NCBI RefSeq assembly: GCF_021462225.1
Contig: NC_061805.1
Coordinates: forward strand, 2,293,001-2,357,000
Length of the DNA stretch: 64,000 nucleotides
Source: Girardinichthys multiradiatus
Taxonomy: Eukaryota; Chordata; Actinopteri; Cyprinodontiformes; Goodeidae
Direction: 5' to 3'
Part shown: positions 32,501 through 39,129 of the stretch, in pieces
Position numbering within the stretch: position 1 is the stretch's first letter
How the letters are laid out: every line of letters starts with the position of its first letter
The notes under the pieces: model-generated
Databases searched by the model: none
What the model was told of the DNA's origin: nothing
What the model saw: only the letters and a program-made list of their open reading frames with translations
Translations under genes and position numbers: made by a program

Positions 32501-34541
32501 AAATAACCTGACTTAGCATGACATCTAATGTTGGTTTCAATAAAAATATTGTTTAAAACCTTTAAGTGGAGACACTTTCACCTTTCAGGGGCTGTAGTTT
32601 ATATAGAGCACCAACAACTAGAGAACAGTTTCTTCCAGCTGCAAAACATCTCTCAAATGAGAGCAATCATCTCTAAAGCCAAGCTTGAGATGCTGATTTG
32701 TGCTTTTGCTTCGTCATGTTTAGACTATTGAACAGTCTTTTCACCTGTCTAATTAAGAAAGAGCTGCCTCGTCTGCAGCTGGTACAAAACTCCTGACGTG
32801 CACTAACAGAAAAAAACACAAAACCCCTGTCTTAAAGTCTCTTCATTGGCTCCCTGTATTATATTGCATAAATGATCAAATTTAGTTTTTGACATTCAGA
32901 GCACTACATGGGTAGGCTCCTCCCTACAGCCCGTAGTCTGGGATCCCCTGAGCTGAATCTATTGAATCTATTGAGACAGAGCCTCTCAAGATGTTGGACC
33001 AAGACTATGGAATGAACTTCCACTTTTCTTGCAATCACTGGACTTTGGTGATGCTTTTAAAAACTCAAGACATTATTTTTTAAACAAGCATTTTGGCTTC
33101 ACCAGTCCCAAGGCTGGGCAGCATGGTGGCACAGTTGGTAGCACTATTGCCTTGCAGCAAGAAGGTCCTGGGTTTGATTCCCGGCCGGGGGTCTTTGGAG
33201 TTTGCATGTACTCCTGCATGGGTTCTGACCGGATACTCCGGCTTCCTCCCACAGTCCAAAGACATGCCTATTAGGTTAATTGGTCTCTCTAAATTGTCCT
33301 TAGGTGTGTGTGAATGAGTGTGTGCGTGGTTGTTTGTGTGTTGCCCTGCCATGGTGTACCCCACCTCCTGCCCGTAGACTGCTGGAGATAGGCACCCACT
33401 ATGGAATAAGTGGTAGAAAATGACTGACAGTCCCAAGGCTGCTATGAATGTATGCAGTGTATTTTTAAATGTTCATGTAAACTTATTTGATGATGTCTTC
33501 CTAAGTGCTGCACAGTAGGAAGACTGCTGTAAGAGAACGTTGCAATATAAATAAAATGTACTTACTTACTTATATTATTGGCACTTTTGGTAAAATTGTG
33601 AAAAAGCCTTAATATAATTTAGATTTATTTAAATACTTAGTTCTACGTTATTTATTAAACAGAGATTTAAAATTGTAGAAACAAAAAAGATCAGAATAAT
33701 GTGGGGTATGCCTTATGTTCAACAGATGCCTGATGGAAACACAAAAAAACATATAAGTAGTCTCTGATATTAAGTACATTTCTATGATCTCTAAGAGGGT
33801 ACAAAATGACCTCAGGTTGTTTACTAAAAGATGCTGTGTGGATAGAAACTCCTTGTGCAAGCTTTATGTTATTGAAGAAATTCTGACCAAAAAAACAAAA
33901 ATGTGAACTAGTGAAGGCCTAAAATGACAAGTGGCAATCAGTCTTTTTATGTAAAGGGAAACTGCATTTTTAATCAAGAATTATGTACATGGTCTCAATG
34001 AGTAATCAGTGTCTTGCCTGCTACAGACTAAGCAGTTTGCTGTCTTTAAGTTTATGTTCCAAAAAAAAGCTAAACACTGCTTACAACAGAACTACCAGAA
34101 TAGCAGCATTGACAACATCTGCTCATCTGCTCTAACTGCATAAAAGGTTGTGCTTCTCATCCTGTTCAAAGTATTGCTTGCCTTGGATATATTTTTACAA
34201 ACACTTTCTGTTTCTCCAAACTTATAGAAGTAGCTGCCGCCTGCAGGTAACACACTGAGAGCTAGGGTTGAAACTCATCCAATTAGGTATAAAAAAAATA
34301 CTCCATGCTGTTCTTGCAGAAACGGGAGCCTAAGGAACGAGTTCCCTGGCTGGAAGTGACCATCCCCCTGACCACCCTGTGTGTGCTGTTAGCCATCCTG
34401 ACAGTGTTTTTCCTGATCATGACAGCACGAAAGAAGCGGCAGTCAGAGGGCACGTACAGCCCCAGCTCTCAGGAGGTGGCTGGTGCAAGGTTGGAAATGG
34501 GCAGTGTGCTGAAAGTGCCACCAGAAGAGAGGCTGATCTAA
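5366..34541 (+). CDS. crb2: crumbs homologue 2, 10 exons, 5' end outside the window
   Basis: The exons are 5366-5505, 9477-9662, 9743-9856, 22424-23377, 25911-26449, 27851-28016, 28149-29010, 32040-32144, 32302-32428 and 34320-34541. All introns are GT-AG and all phases agree, giving 3415 nt: 1 nt completing a codon, 1137 codons and the stop. Crumbs is a type I apical membrane protein that recruits Pals1/Patj through its C-terminal ERLI and sets apical polarity in epithelia and photoreceptors. The order seen is EGF repeats, LamG1, EGF, LamG2, EGFs, LamG3, several EGFs, a transmembrane helix, a FERM-binding GTYSPS region and ERLI. The cytoplasmic sequence ([18 protein letters not shown]) is CRB2-like rather than CRB1-like. 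A short form in zebrafish crb2b makes that paralogue possible here, but this is inference. The usual signal peptide exon is not in the window. Confidence 0.95.
6742..7960 (-). repeat. Interspersed repeat inserted within the Harbinger relic
   Basis: The segment starts with TTCAGTTCAGTTTTATTTAC, the reversed tail type of many fish retroelements. The part at 7195-7440 is an inverted relative of 20900-21110, sharing CAATCTGCTGGGTTTC, GCTGCAAAGT.AAC and TTTCTTCCTGTTAAA in reverse. The part at 7560-7960 was not matched to anything else in the window. No coding capacity was seen. The exact right boundary is uncertain. Confidence 0.55.
7994..8300 (+). pseudogene. PIF/Harbinger transposase N-terminal remnant
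   Basis: From the ATG at 7994 one frame reads [21 protein letters not shown] and then meets a stop. Other frames pick up [15 protein letters not shown], then [21 protein letters not shown] near 8170-8230, and [11 protein letters not shown] near 8255-8285. These match the layout of HARBI1-like transposases (N-terminal region, then an HTH with SGISQ-type residues). The catalytic DDE half is missing. The host element is a dead relic. Confidence 0.75.
9477..9662 (+). CDS. crb2: crb2 exon b: EGF-like repeat with long insert
   Basis: The acceptor is GTTTAG before 9477 and the donor is TTTGCAG|GTAAGC after 9662. The phase is 1 in and 1 out, with 62 codons. It encodes [20 protein letters not shown] long loop follows ([16 protein letters not shown]) and then [11 protein letters not shown]. 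The DIDEC start marks a calcium-binding EGF. The long loop between cysteines is a peculiarity of one Crumbs EGF repeat and helps identify the gene. Confidence 0.95.
9743..9856 (+). CDS. crb2: crb2 exon c: calcium-binding EGF repeat
   Basis: A single 114-nt, phase 1-1 exon with acceptor CTCTAACAG and donor TTCACAG|GTAGAA. It encodes a complete EGF repeat beginning [17 protein letters not shown] and ending CLCPEGFTG. Only 80 bp of intron separate it from the previous exon. The next exon of the long form is 12.6 kb downstream. Confidence 0.95.
9857..10170. other. Intron, nothing recognised
   Basis: Start of the 12.6-kb crb2 intron, AT-rich. No exon, RNA gene or repeat family could be recognised here. 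Confidence 0.5.
10171..10795 (+). mobile_element. Tc1-like relic, internally deleted
   Basis: The ends are inverted (CAAGTACCTCTCAAAAAT at 10171 and ATTTTTGGAGATGTGCCTG ending at 10795) and TA flanks both sides. Translation in pieces gives a Tc1 transposase middle: [20 protein letters not shown] near 10375-10430, [23 protein letters not shown] near 10460-10530, and [10 protein letters not shown] near 10555. The last lies where the first catalytic Asp is expected. The N- and C-terminal thirds are missing. It resembles, but is not the same as, the family at 37521 and 46367. Confidence 0.8.
11040..11560 (-). mobile_element. Tc1-like transposase relic
   Basis: Read on the minus strand, the stretch about 11390-11230 resembles the catalytic start of a Tc1 transposase. 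In that stretch a bona fide copy would have NHKTSGTMSF-type residues followed by a first catalytic Asp. The sequence then follows Tc1 order down to about 11040, near the second Asp. No frame is open over the whole length and no terminal repeats were identified. Identification rests on the order of these eroded pieces. Confidence 0.55.
11561..12170. other. Intron, nothing recognised
   Basis: AT-rich intron of crb2 with poly-A and poly-T runs. No exon or clear repeat family was seen. Confidence 0.45.
12171..12782. mobile_element. Tc1-like ends with an unrelated insertion
   Basis: The right end, GGTATGAATACTTTTGCAAGGC, is typical of Tc1-like terminal repeats. The left end (ATTTATGCCCCTTAAAC) is its eroded inverted partner. 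Inner terminal sequence (TTGTCATGTTACAACT on the left, TTGTAATGTCACAAAC on the right) also pairs. The middle, about 12400-12640, is unrelated, non-coding sequence, probably another repeat. No transposase is left. The element at 26636-27700 has the same kind of ends. Confidence 0.65.
12783..14393. other. Intron, nothing recognised
   Basis: A 1.6-kb stretch of the giant crb2 intron. No exon with good splice sites and EGF-type cysteines was found, and no repeat family was recognised. Confidence 0.4.
14412..14680 (+). repeat. Tandem repeat in left arm, about 4 units of 60-70 bp
   Basis: Each unit contains a TATTCAAT start, an A-run, ACTAATCTCAATC, then TTGTG.TCAAAACC. Four units follow each other here. 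The right arm (about 16655-16735) has only one and a half to two. The units alternate between AATAAATTGTGG and TATTAAGTTGTG variants, so a two-unit block may have doubled. Confidence 0.75.
15491..15821 (+). mobile_element. LINE RT C-terminal fragment between the palindrome arms
   Basis: The + frames read [25 protein letters not shown] near 15565-15645, then [23 protein letters not shown] near 15690-15755, and [13 protein letters not shown] residues near 15800. This is the C-terminal part of a CR1/Rex-type reverse transcriptase. Stops and a frame change show a relic. It forms the spacer of the fold-back structure. Confidence 0.7.
16756..17069. other. Intron, nothing recognised
   Basis: AT-rich crb2 intron. 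No feature was recognised. Confidence 0.4.
17070..17335 (+). repeat. tRNA-derived SINE
   Basis: It starts with a tRNA-like head containing an A-box-like TGGCTCAGTAGGAAGAG and a B-box GGTTCAATTC about 35 bases later. The body has CCCTGGGCAAGGCACTTAA and the tail ends AAGCGTTATATAAGTTCAGTCC. The head is a pol III promoter typical of SINEs. It is not a functional tRNA gene, because no cloverleaf is kept beyond the boxes. Confidence 0.8.
17838..19866 (-). mobile_element. Non-LTR retrotransposon (RTE/Nimb-like), copy A
   Basis: Read on the minus strand, an endonuclease piece comes first (19674-19219), with [11 protein letters not shown] and a following [12 protein letters not shown] linker follows (19277-18918, [11 protein letters not shown]). 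The RT is present only in part: [12 protein letters not shown] near 18610, where A-D-D is expected, then [14 protein letters not shown] and FRYLGVLF. The C-terminal RWLGHLY-like and [24 protein letters not shown] region is at 18172-17939. Compared with copy B, about 500 bp of RT are missing near 18755. The 3' end is partly duplicated (17838-17893 resembles 18003-18074). The copy is dead and antisense to crb2. Clade assignment is tentative. Confidence 0.8.
19867..20859. other. Intron, nothing recognised
   Basis: AT-rich section of the giant crb2 intron. No exon, RNA gene or repeat was recognised. Confidence 0.4.
20860..21290 (+). repeat. Interspersed repeat, retroelement 3' end type
   Basis: It contains GGTTTCTTCCTGTTAAAGGG and a CCACTGTCGCTACATGC segment, then CAATCTGCTGGGTTTC. 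It ends in TAAAGTGCCTTGAGACGACA and GGCACTATATAAATAAA. The part at 20900-21110 is an inverted relative of 7195-7440. The end is of the type seen at the 3' terminus of fish LINEs and their non-autonomous derivatives. No coding sequence is present. Confidence 0.65.
21476..21482 (+). promoter_or_regulatory. Possible TATA box before the alternative crb2 first exon
   Basis: TATAAGG lies about 330 bases before the ATG at 21808. A purine-rich, G-rich stretch (about 21590-21670) lies between. If it is used, the 5' leader would be about 300 nt. This rests only on the motif and its position relative to the signal peptide exon. Confidence 0.25.
21808..21874 (+). CDS. crb2: Candidate alternative first exon of crb2 with signal peptide
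   Basis: The ATG at 21808 has a strong start context (A at -3, G at +4). It opens 22 codons: MEGRW, a hydrophobic core [12 protein letters not shown], then AQC and LI. AQC fits the -3/-1 rule for signal peptidase. The exon ends ATAG|GTATGA at 21874, a good donor, in phase 1. The next crb2 exon (22424) starts in phase 1, so joining gives ..[13 protein letters not shown] with no frame break. The resulting protein would be 1013 residues: EGFs, all three LamG domains, the membrane helix and ERLI, but without the N-terminal EGF repeats. Short forms from internal promoters are known for mammalian CRB1 (CRB1-B) and, as I recall, zebrafish crb2b. Transcription here is inferred, not shown. Confidence 0.68.
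22341..22363. promoter_or_regulatory. Inverted pair of CTAATCT motifs
   Basis: AGATTAG at 22341-22347 and CTAATCT at 22357-22363 form a perfect 7-bp inverted repeat with a 9-base gap. The core TAATCT resembles OTX/CRX sites, which drive photoreceptor genes. It lies 61 bp before the LamG1 exon. The link to regulation is speculative. Confidence 0.2.
22424..23377 (+). CDS. crb2: crb2 exon d: EGF repeats, LamG1, EGF
   Basis: The acceptor is TCCATTAAG before 22424 and the donor is AAAAG|GTAACA after 23377. It is 318 codons, phase 1-1. It starts with a calcium-binding EGF ([17 protein letters not shown]), then a second EGF with CQHGATC and CMCPPGWG. The first laminin-G domain follows, about residues 70-275 of the exon, with [26 protein letters not shown] and [11 protein letters not shown]. 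An EGF ([16 protein letters not shown]) closes the exon. LamG domains of Crumbs act in extracellular contacts. This is the exon to which the alternative first exon would splice. Confidence 0.97.
23378..24209. other. Intron, nothing recognised
   Basis: The intron before the Tc1 copy has a T-run and a G-run near 23570-23605. Nothing else was recognised. Confidence 0.45.
24210..25838 (+). mobile_element. Tc1-like DNA transposon, copy 2 (complete, near intact)
   Basis: The left end CAGTACAGACC at 24210 and the right end CTGTACTG at 25838 are inverted, with TA on each side. The inverted repeats extend about 190 bases (through ACAACTGAAAATATGTCTTATATTC and its reverse near 25670). The whole is 1629 bp, the normal size for a Tc1 element. 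It lies sense to crb2 between the LamG1 and LamG2 exons. The similarity to the copy at 1-1430 points to recent activity of this family. Confidence 0.95.
24625..25677 (+). pseudogene. Tc1 transposase interrupted by one stop codon
   Basis: From [12 protein letters not shown] the frame is open for 259 codons. There is a paired-like HTH region (about 1-110, with [18 protein letters not shown]), the first catalytic Asp in [12 protein letters not shown] (about 157), and the second in [10 protein letters not shown] (about 250). A TAA at 25402-25404 follows LCKG. The same frame then continues for 90 codons with [15 protein letters not shown] (DDE glutamate) and ends EEPRI. The copy at 87-566 has a sense codon at the matching place. 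Usual length is about 340-350 residues, so only this stop separates it from full length. Whether other residues impair it cannot be told. Confidence 0.93.
25911..26449 (+). CDS. crb2: crb2 exon e: LamG2
   Basis: The acceptor is CCCGATTCAG and the donor is TGCAAG|GTAAAG, phase 1 to 0. It encodes the second laminin-G domain. EYQSFTFG comes first, then [20 protein letters not shown] and [22 protein letters not shown] and [14 protein letters not shown] follow, then [10 protein letters not shown], the start of the next EGF. N-glycosylation-type sites (NTS, NIS, NFT, NVS) are visible. It lies only 72 bp after the Tc1 copy. Confidence 0.97.
26636..27700 (-). mobile_element. Tc1-like relic
   Basis: The left end TTGCAAAGTATTCATAGCCC and the right end ATGAATACTTTTGCA are inverted. 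Read on the minus strand, the middle keeps the order of a Tc1 transposase: the pieces at about 27440-27380 (HTH) come before the pieces at about 27250-27040 (catalytic part, with [14 protein letters not shown] residues). All frames have stops. It shares its type of ends with the relic at 12171-12782. It is antisense to crb2. Confidence 0.7.
27851..28016 (+). CDS. crb2: crb2 exon f: two EGF repeats
   Basis: The acceptor is CTGTTCACAG before 27851, phase 0. The end was set at the donor GAAT|GTGAGG after 28016, phase 1. Reading on meets TAA within 12 nt, and the next exon begins in the matching phase to give YEC|LTEAVF. It encodes [21 protein letters not shown] and [17 protein letters not shown], one complete EGF and part of another. 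Confidence 0.93.
28149..29010 (+). CDS. crb2: crb2 exon g: LamG3 and EGF repeats
   Basis: The acceptor is TTTTCCTACAG and the donor is TTGCCA|GTGAGT, phase 1 to 2. The third laminin-G domain covers about exon residues 1-175: [44 protein letters not shown] and [14 protein letters not shown]. Three EGF repeats follow ([27 protein letters not shown], and [15 protein letters not shown] with [12 protein letters not shown]). The donor lies right before a TGA, so retention of this intron would truncate the protein at once. Confidence 0.97.
29274..29422 (+). repeat. Minisatellite, 7 units of 21-22 bp
   Basis: The units read TTACTAGAGCATTAAT followed by a variable CAGCA, GTGCA or AAACA. Seven follow without gaps, two of them with one extra A. 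It lies in the intron after the LamG3 exon. Length polymorphism between individuals is likely but unknown. Confidence 0.92.
29676..31634 (-). mobile_element. Non-LTR retrotransposon (RTE/Nimb-like), copy B
   Basis: Same family as copy A, and better kept in the RT. Read on the minus strand from 31634 it begins at the end of the endonuclease ([13 protein letters not shown]), so it is 5'-truncated. The linker region is at 31509-31132. RT pieces follow: [21 protein letters not shown] near 30580, [11 protein letters not shown] near 30480 (intact A-D-D), [13 protein letters not shown] and [12 protein letters not shown] near 30290. The C-terminus has [20 protein letters not shown] at about 29950-29890. 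Frames break several times. The 3' end shares about 25 bases with copy A. It is antisense to crb2. Confidence 0.85.
32040..32144 (+). CDS. crb2: crb2 exon h: short EGF exon
   Basis: The previous exon ends in phase 2 (CA), so this exon must begin at TTTCTAATAG|A to give CAA and then [20 protein letters not shown]. The more obvious acceptor CCTCCAG, 20 bases later, would put a stop after two codons. The exon continues with [14 protein letters not shown] and ends AGCAG|GTAAGA in phase 2. The EGF repeat is short. It corresponds to the variable, non-calcium EGF near the end of the Crumbs ectodomain. Confidence 0.88.
32302..32428 (+). CDS. crb2: crb2 exon i: last EGF repeat
   Basis: The acceptor is TGTTTCAG and the donor is AGCAAT|GTAAGT, phase 2 to 0. 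It encodes [20 protein letters not shown], then [15 protein letters not shown], a calcium-binding EGF just outside the membrane. Read-through into the intron adds two codons and then TGA, so an unspliced form would be a secreted ectodomain. Confidence 0.96.
32583..33110 (+). mobile_element. CR1/L2-like LINE relic, RT C-terminus
   Basis: Frames read [20 protein letters not shown] near 32640-32700, SSCLDYCTVF-like residues near 32715, and [13 protein letters not shown] near 32755. [12 protein letters not shown] and [13 protein letters not shown] residues follow. This is the order of the C-terminal part of an L2-type RT. The reading frame is broken, and a SINE abuts its right end. Confidence 0.72.
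33115..33432 (+). repeat. tRNA-derived SINE, full copy
   Basis: The head has GCATGGTGGCACAGTTGGTAG (A-box region) and GGGTTTGATTCCC (B-box), a pol III promoter layout. The body has GTACTCCTGCATGGGTTCTG, TCCGGCTTCCTCCCACAGTC and TTAATTGGTCTCTCTAAATT. The tail has TAGACTGCTGGAGATAGGC and GGTAGAAAATGACTGAC. Fragments of the same family are at 4277-4384, 48978-49130 and 59785-59970. Confidence 0.85.
33433..34319. other. Last crb2 intron, nothing recognised
   Basis: AT-rich intron sequence between the SINE and the last exon. Nothing was recognised. Confidence 0.45.
34320..34541 (+). CDS. crb2: crb2 last exon: membrane helix and cytoplasmic tail
   Basis: The acceptor is GTTCTTGCAG before 34320, phase 0, and the stop TAA is at 34539-34541. 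It encodes [12 protein letters not shown], a helix of about 24 residues ([20 protein letters not shown] with IM), then ARKKRQ and the juxtamembrane FERM-binding region [19 protein letters not shown]. It ends [15 protein letters not shown] is the Crumbs PDZ-binding end that holds Pals1 and, in competition, Par6. The tail fits vertebrate CRB2 more closely than CRB1. Confidence 0.98.
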   Translation, partial: KREPKERVPWLEVTIPLTTLCVLLAILTVFFLIMTARKKRQSEGTYSPSSQEVAGARLEMGSVLKVPPEERLI

Positions 34542-35369
34542 AGCCTGAAGTTGCCACCTCACAATCTTACATCCAAAGGATGCATATAAGCCCAGAGAGA
34601 ACATATATTTGGCAGCATAATACTGCTTTAACCTCTGTCCCAACAGTGAAGAGGCAGTAGGTAAGACAAGAACTGCCTGGAATAACTACTGAAGTTAGAT
34701 TCATCACTAAATGGTTTACAAAGGAAAACCTTTTTCTGCGGATTCCAGTGATGATACAAAAGAATGTGGCTGTTGGAGGAAAAATAAAGTTTCTCCATGT
34801 ATTTTACATAATGTTGCTGTGAAATTTGCACAACAGTCTATTTAACTGTGACAAGTTCTGGCAACTTTGTTGACAGGCAGAATAATTTTTAAACCTTTTA
34901 ACTCTGTACCTGATTAACTTGTCCTTCTTTTCTTCCACATATTTTTTTTCATATGAGCTATTTTGACTAAAGCTCTGAGGATAAAAATCATTACTCTGAA
35001 CTGTTGTTTTGTGCAAATTTTTACAATTCATGCGGTAGAACTTTGCCTCAGAATCGAAATCACGGATGGACATTCATCCAGCCTTTTGAAGTCTTACTGC
35101 TGTATGTTGTGATGTCCCCATCAGGATTTATCTTGTCCCTGTAACCGATCATCTAAGAATAGGCAACAGTCGATACCAAGTCCTTATCTGATATTTTTTA
35201 AGTTAGTTAATAAAATCAATGCAGTATTTAACGTGAAGCTCCAACACAGGTTACCAAGATGAACAAAGCTGCTATTATGTTCTGACAACCATCACCTGGA
35301 ACATGTAAAACAAATCTGACTTGACATCCAGCTACAGTCTTCAATGAACTCATGTCTTACTCCTGCTGA
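34542..35369 (+). other. crb2 3' untranslated region (likely) and flank
   Basis: Non-coding sequence after the crb2 stop. A polyadenylation signal AATAAA is at 34783-34788, which would give a short 3' UTR of about 260 nt. A second AATAAA is near 35208. Nothing else was recognised. Confidence 0.6.
34783..34788 (+). promoter_or_regulatory. Polyadenylation signal AATAAA
   Basis: First canonical AATAAA after the crb2 stop codon, 242 bases downstream, followed by T-rich sequence. Use is inferred. Longer 3' UTRs are possible. Confidence 0.6.
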
Positions 35370-35545
35370 CTATTGCCTCTTTTCCATTCACGGCTCTAGA
35401 ATGGCACGGCTCCACTCTGCTGAATCTCGCTCTGCTCCACACAGCAGCTGTTGTGTTTCCATTGACTTATTGACGGCTGGAGTTATGGCTTTAAGCCCCT
35501 CCTCCAGCCATCAGCATTGTGCACTGTGCCGCTATTAACCTTTAG
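35370..35545 (+). repeat. Possible Harbinger-type terminal fragment
   Basis: TTTTCCATTCACGGCTCTAG, with GGCACGGCTCCACTC and GTGTTTCCATTGACT, has the style of fish Harbinger non-autonomous ends. It is similar in style to 49230-49330. The similarity is weak and no boundaries were found. Confidence 0.3.
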
Positions 35546-37520
35546 TATCTTATGGTTTGGTGTGAGACTACCAAACATCAGATAAGTTTCAAGTACAAAC
35601 ATGCACAGAGTAGACAGTAGAGCCTATGAAAAAGGGGCACAAGTTTTCAGTGAGCACTTTGCTGTAGCAGTAGCCTAAGGGTAGCATGTTTACTTGTTGT
35701 TTTGATGTCACTCTATAATTCGGCTCATATCACATTTCATTGCAGTTCCAGGTAATAAGGTACAGGAAAAATAACAGAAAAGGTTGTTCTCCTGCTTCAG
35801 AACATTTATTTTAAACATTATTAAATCATAAAACCAGCATTCAACATACTAAATGACAGCTATACAAGACATCATCAAGATATTTGGCAATATGATTAAA
35901 AATTTGCAGAATGCAGTTGGGCATCAAATTTAAAGTGCGATGGTTAAAGTCACAGACAGTACAATTGCCACAGGTATACTGAATGTGTGAAGTGTGATCG
36001 GGATCCTGAGGCAATGCATGGGATTGGATCAGGACATCCTCAGCTGTATTATATTGTTAGTGTACACTGTATGACTCAACAGGTTAATCCTGCTACCTAT
36101 TTTTTTAGTGTTTGTCCTCATTTTTGTTTTGGATTGCGTGTGTATATAAGCTGCACAAGTTGAAGTCACTGTATGTTCTTCTGTATTTCCAAGGGTATAT
36201 TTGGTGTATTTAATTTTATAAATGTGGTTGCTGTTGTCAGTGTGTCACAAAATGATAAAAAATGGATGCTTTAAACCCTGCAAAGAACATCTGCTTGAAT
36301 TACAGTATAAGTAAATAATAGGTTTTCACTTTTTTTGTATTCAACAAGCTGACCTGCAAATCTTGTCCATGAGTATTTCATAATGGGGAAACAAATGACA
36401 TCTTTTTCAGAGGAAAGAAAAACTATCTAGGTTTGATGAGAGGTAAAACACTGTTAATTGCAAAAGGCCTGTTTTTATATAGAGCACCACTAATGTAAAA
36501 TCCACTAATCAAGAATGACTGCTGTGGTGCACTGATGCAACAATGAACTAAATCACAAATAATACAACACGTTATGGACTCTTGGCGACACAGCCTGAAG
36601 AGCTTTCTTTGAAGTGTGTCTCTAAAAAATCTACATCTGAAAAACCAAACGGCCCCACCACTGCATAAGGAGAATGTGACTAGGAAACTAAGCAGTGACT
36701 GGGATTTTGCAAACACAGGGGTGAGGTGAAGTAGTAGGATAAGGGGTGCAATGGGGCTCAGCCTTAGTTCTATTGTTCCTTACAGAAGACAGGGCACTCC
36801 AGGTTTGGAGAACCAGCATTGAATGTGGTCAACATCAAGCATGCTAAATTGCCAAACATTTTAAGCAAACATTTTATTTGGTATTTTTGCACCTTGTCAT
36901 TTTTGCATTTGACCGATGTTTTATGTGTCGCTGTTAATTTCACCCAAAACATATCTGCCTTTAACAATGCAACATTAACATACCCTACATGACAAAGTTT
37001 TGGTTTGGCAAAGCTAAGCTTACAGCTAAACAATGGGATGTTCATTAAGCTCTCATCTTATAAAAACAGTGTACTAGCACAAAGGTTGCTTGGTTGAGAA
37101 ATCTGTGAAAAACTAAACCTTTCTTTTCAAAACAGATGAGATGTAAAGATATTTTTAATAATATTTGCTTAAAGTGTTTGGGTATGAGATATTTTTGATG
37201 CTAATACTATAATGCTCTTATCTAGGTCCTGCTCATAGCAGCTGTTTGCTCAACTCCCACCAGGGGTTGTCTGGGCTGATTTATCAAACTGGGAAGAAAC
37301 TGTGTGCTGCCTCTTCCAGGTCAGACACTAACTACTCATTAATACCTTACATTACAAAAAACACTAGCTCTGAAATAGTTCCAGATTATGACTTCTCTTT
37401 ACTATTTTAAAGTTAATATATTAGTAAACTTCACAATTATGATACTTGGTGGTGTTAGGATTAGTTTAATTGAACACAAACTTAGTCCACAAGTCTGATG
37501 CTACTTTGCTTATCTAGGTA
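35546..37520. other. 3' flank of crb2, nothing recognised
   Basis: About 2 kb of AT-rich sequence. A short exon-like stretch (about 37230-37320, between CTTATCTAG and CTTCCAG|GTCAGA) has no recognisable product. Confidence 0.35.
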
Positions 37521-39129
37521 CAGGTCCTTCTCAAAATATTAGCATATTGTGATAAAGTTCATTATTTTCCATAATGTAATGATGAAAATTGAACATTCAT
37601 ATATTTTAGATTCATTGCACACTAACTGAAATATTTCAGGTCTTTTATTGTCTTAATACGGATGATTTTGGCATACAGCTCATGAAAACCCAAAATTACT
37701 ATCTCATAAAATTAGCATATTTCATCCGACCAATAAAAGAAAAGTGTTTTTAATACAAAAAACGTCAACCTTCAAATAATCATATACAGTTATGCACTCA
37801 ATACTTGGTCGGGAATCCTTTTGCAGAAATGACTGCTTCAATGCGGCGTGGCATGGAGGCAATCAGCCTGTGGCAATGCTGAGGTCTTATGGAGGCCCAG
37901 GATGCTTCGATAGCGGCCTTTAGCTCATCCAGAGTATTGGGTCTTGAGTCTCTCAACGTTCTCTTCACAATATCCCACAGATTCTCTATGGGGTTCAGGT
38001 CAGGAGAGTTGGCAGGCCAATTGAGCACAGTGATACCATGGTCAGTAAACCATTTACCAGTGGTTTTGTCACTGTGAGCAGGTGCCAGGTCATGCTGAAA
38101 AATGAAATCTTCATCTCCATAAAGCTTTTCAGCAGATGGAAGCATGAAGTGCTCCAAAATCTCCTGATAGCTAGCTGCATTGACCCTGCCCTTGATAAAA
38201 CACCGTGGACCAACACCAGCAGCTGACACGGCACCCCAGACCATCACTGACTGTGGGTACTTGACACTGGACTTCTGGCATTTTGGCATTTCCTTCTCCC
38301 TAGTCTTCCTCCAGACTCTGGCACCTTGATTTCCGAATGACATGCAGAATTTGCTTTCATCCGAAAAAAGTACTTTGGACCACTGAGCAACAGTCCAGTG
38401 CTGCTTCTCTGTAGCCCAGGTCAGGCGCTTCTGCCGCTGTTTCTGGTTCAAAGTGGCTTGACCTGGGGAATGCGGCACCTGTAGCCCATTTCCTGCACAC
38501 GCCTGTGCACGGTGGCTCTGGATGTTTCTACTCCAGACTCAGTCCACTGCTTCCGCAGGTCCCCCAAGGTCTGGAATCGGCCCTTCTCCACAATCTTCCT
38601 CAGGGTCCGGTCACCTCTTCTCGTTGTGCAGCGTTTTCTGCCACACTTTTTCCTTCCCACAGACTTCCCACTGAGGTGCCTTGATACAGCACTCTGGGAA
38701 CAGCCTATTCGTTCAGAAATTTCTTTCTGTGTCTTACCCTCTTGCTTGAGGGTGTCAATAGTGGCCTTCTGGACAGCAGTCAGGTCGGCAGTCTTACCCA
38801 TGATTGGGGTTTTGAGTGATGAACCAGGCTGGGAGTTTTAATGGCCTCAGGAATCTTTCGCAGGTGTTTAGAGTTAACTCGTTGATTCAGATGATTAGGT
38901 TCATAGCTCGTTTAGAGACCCTTTTAATGATATGCTAATTTTGTGAGATAGGAATTTTGGGTTTTCATGAGCTGTATGCCAAAATCATCCGTATTAAGAC
39001 AATAAAATACCTGAAATATTTCAGTTAGTGTGCAATGAATCTAAAATATATGAATGTTCAATTTTCATCATGACATTATGGAAAATAATGAACTTTATCA
39101 CAATATGCTAATATTTTGAGAAGGACCTG
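37521..39129 (-). mobile_element. Tc1-like DNA transposon, second family, copy 1
   Basis: The inverted ends CAGGTCCTTCTCAAAATATT (37521) and AATATTTTGAGAAGGACCTG (ending 39129) have TA on each side. Inverted repeats run for about 200 bases. The element is 1609 bp. The flanks form a near-perfect palindrome around TA. The transposase inside has a one-base frameshift. It is very similar to the copy at 46367-47954 and must be fairly young. Confidence 0.95.
37798..38801 (-). pseudogene. Tc1 transposase, one frameshift
   Basis: From the start at 38801 (MGKTADLTAVQKATIDTLKQ) the frame is open for 117 codons, through an HTH with EISERIGCSQSAVSRHLSG and GDLRKQWTESGVETSRAT. It shifts near 38448-38478, where the other copy has one more T in a T-run after CCAC. 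The catalytic half is then open for 226 codons, with LFSDESKFCMSFGNQ (first Asp), FIFQHDLAPAHSD (second) and [13 protein letters not shown] (Glu), ending PTKY. It has the expected length and all three catalytic residues apart from the frameshift. Confidence 0.93.

Noticed and set aside
36423..37045. Two minus-strand frames of 97 and 91 codons
   Set aside because: No domain, no splice partners and low-complexity composition. Taken as chance.
37230..37320. Possible small exon between CTTATCTAG and CTTCCAG|GTCAGA
   Set aside because: Splice-like edges only. No recognisable peptide, and no other exon that it could join was found.
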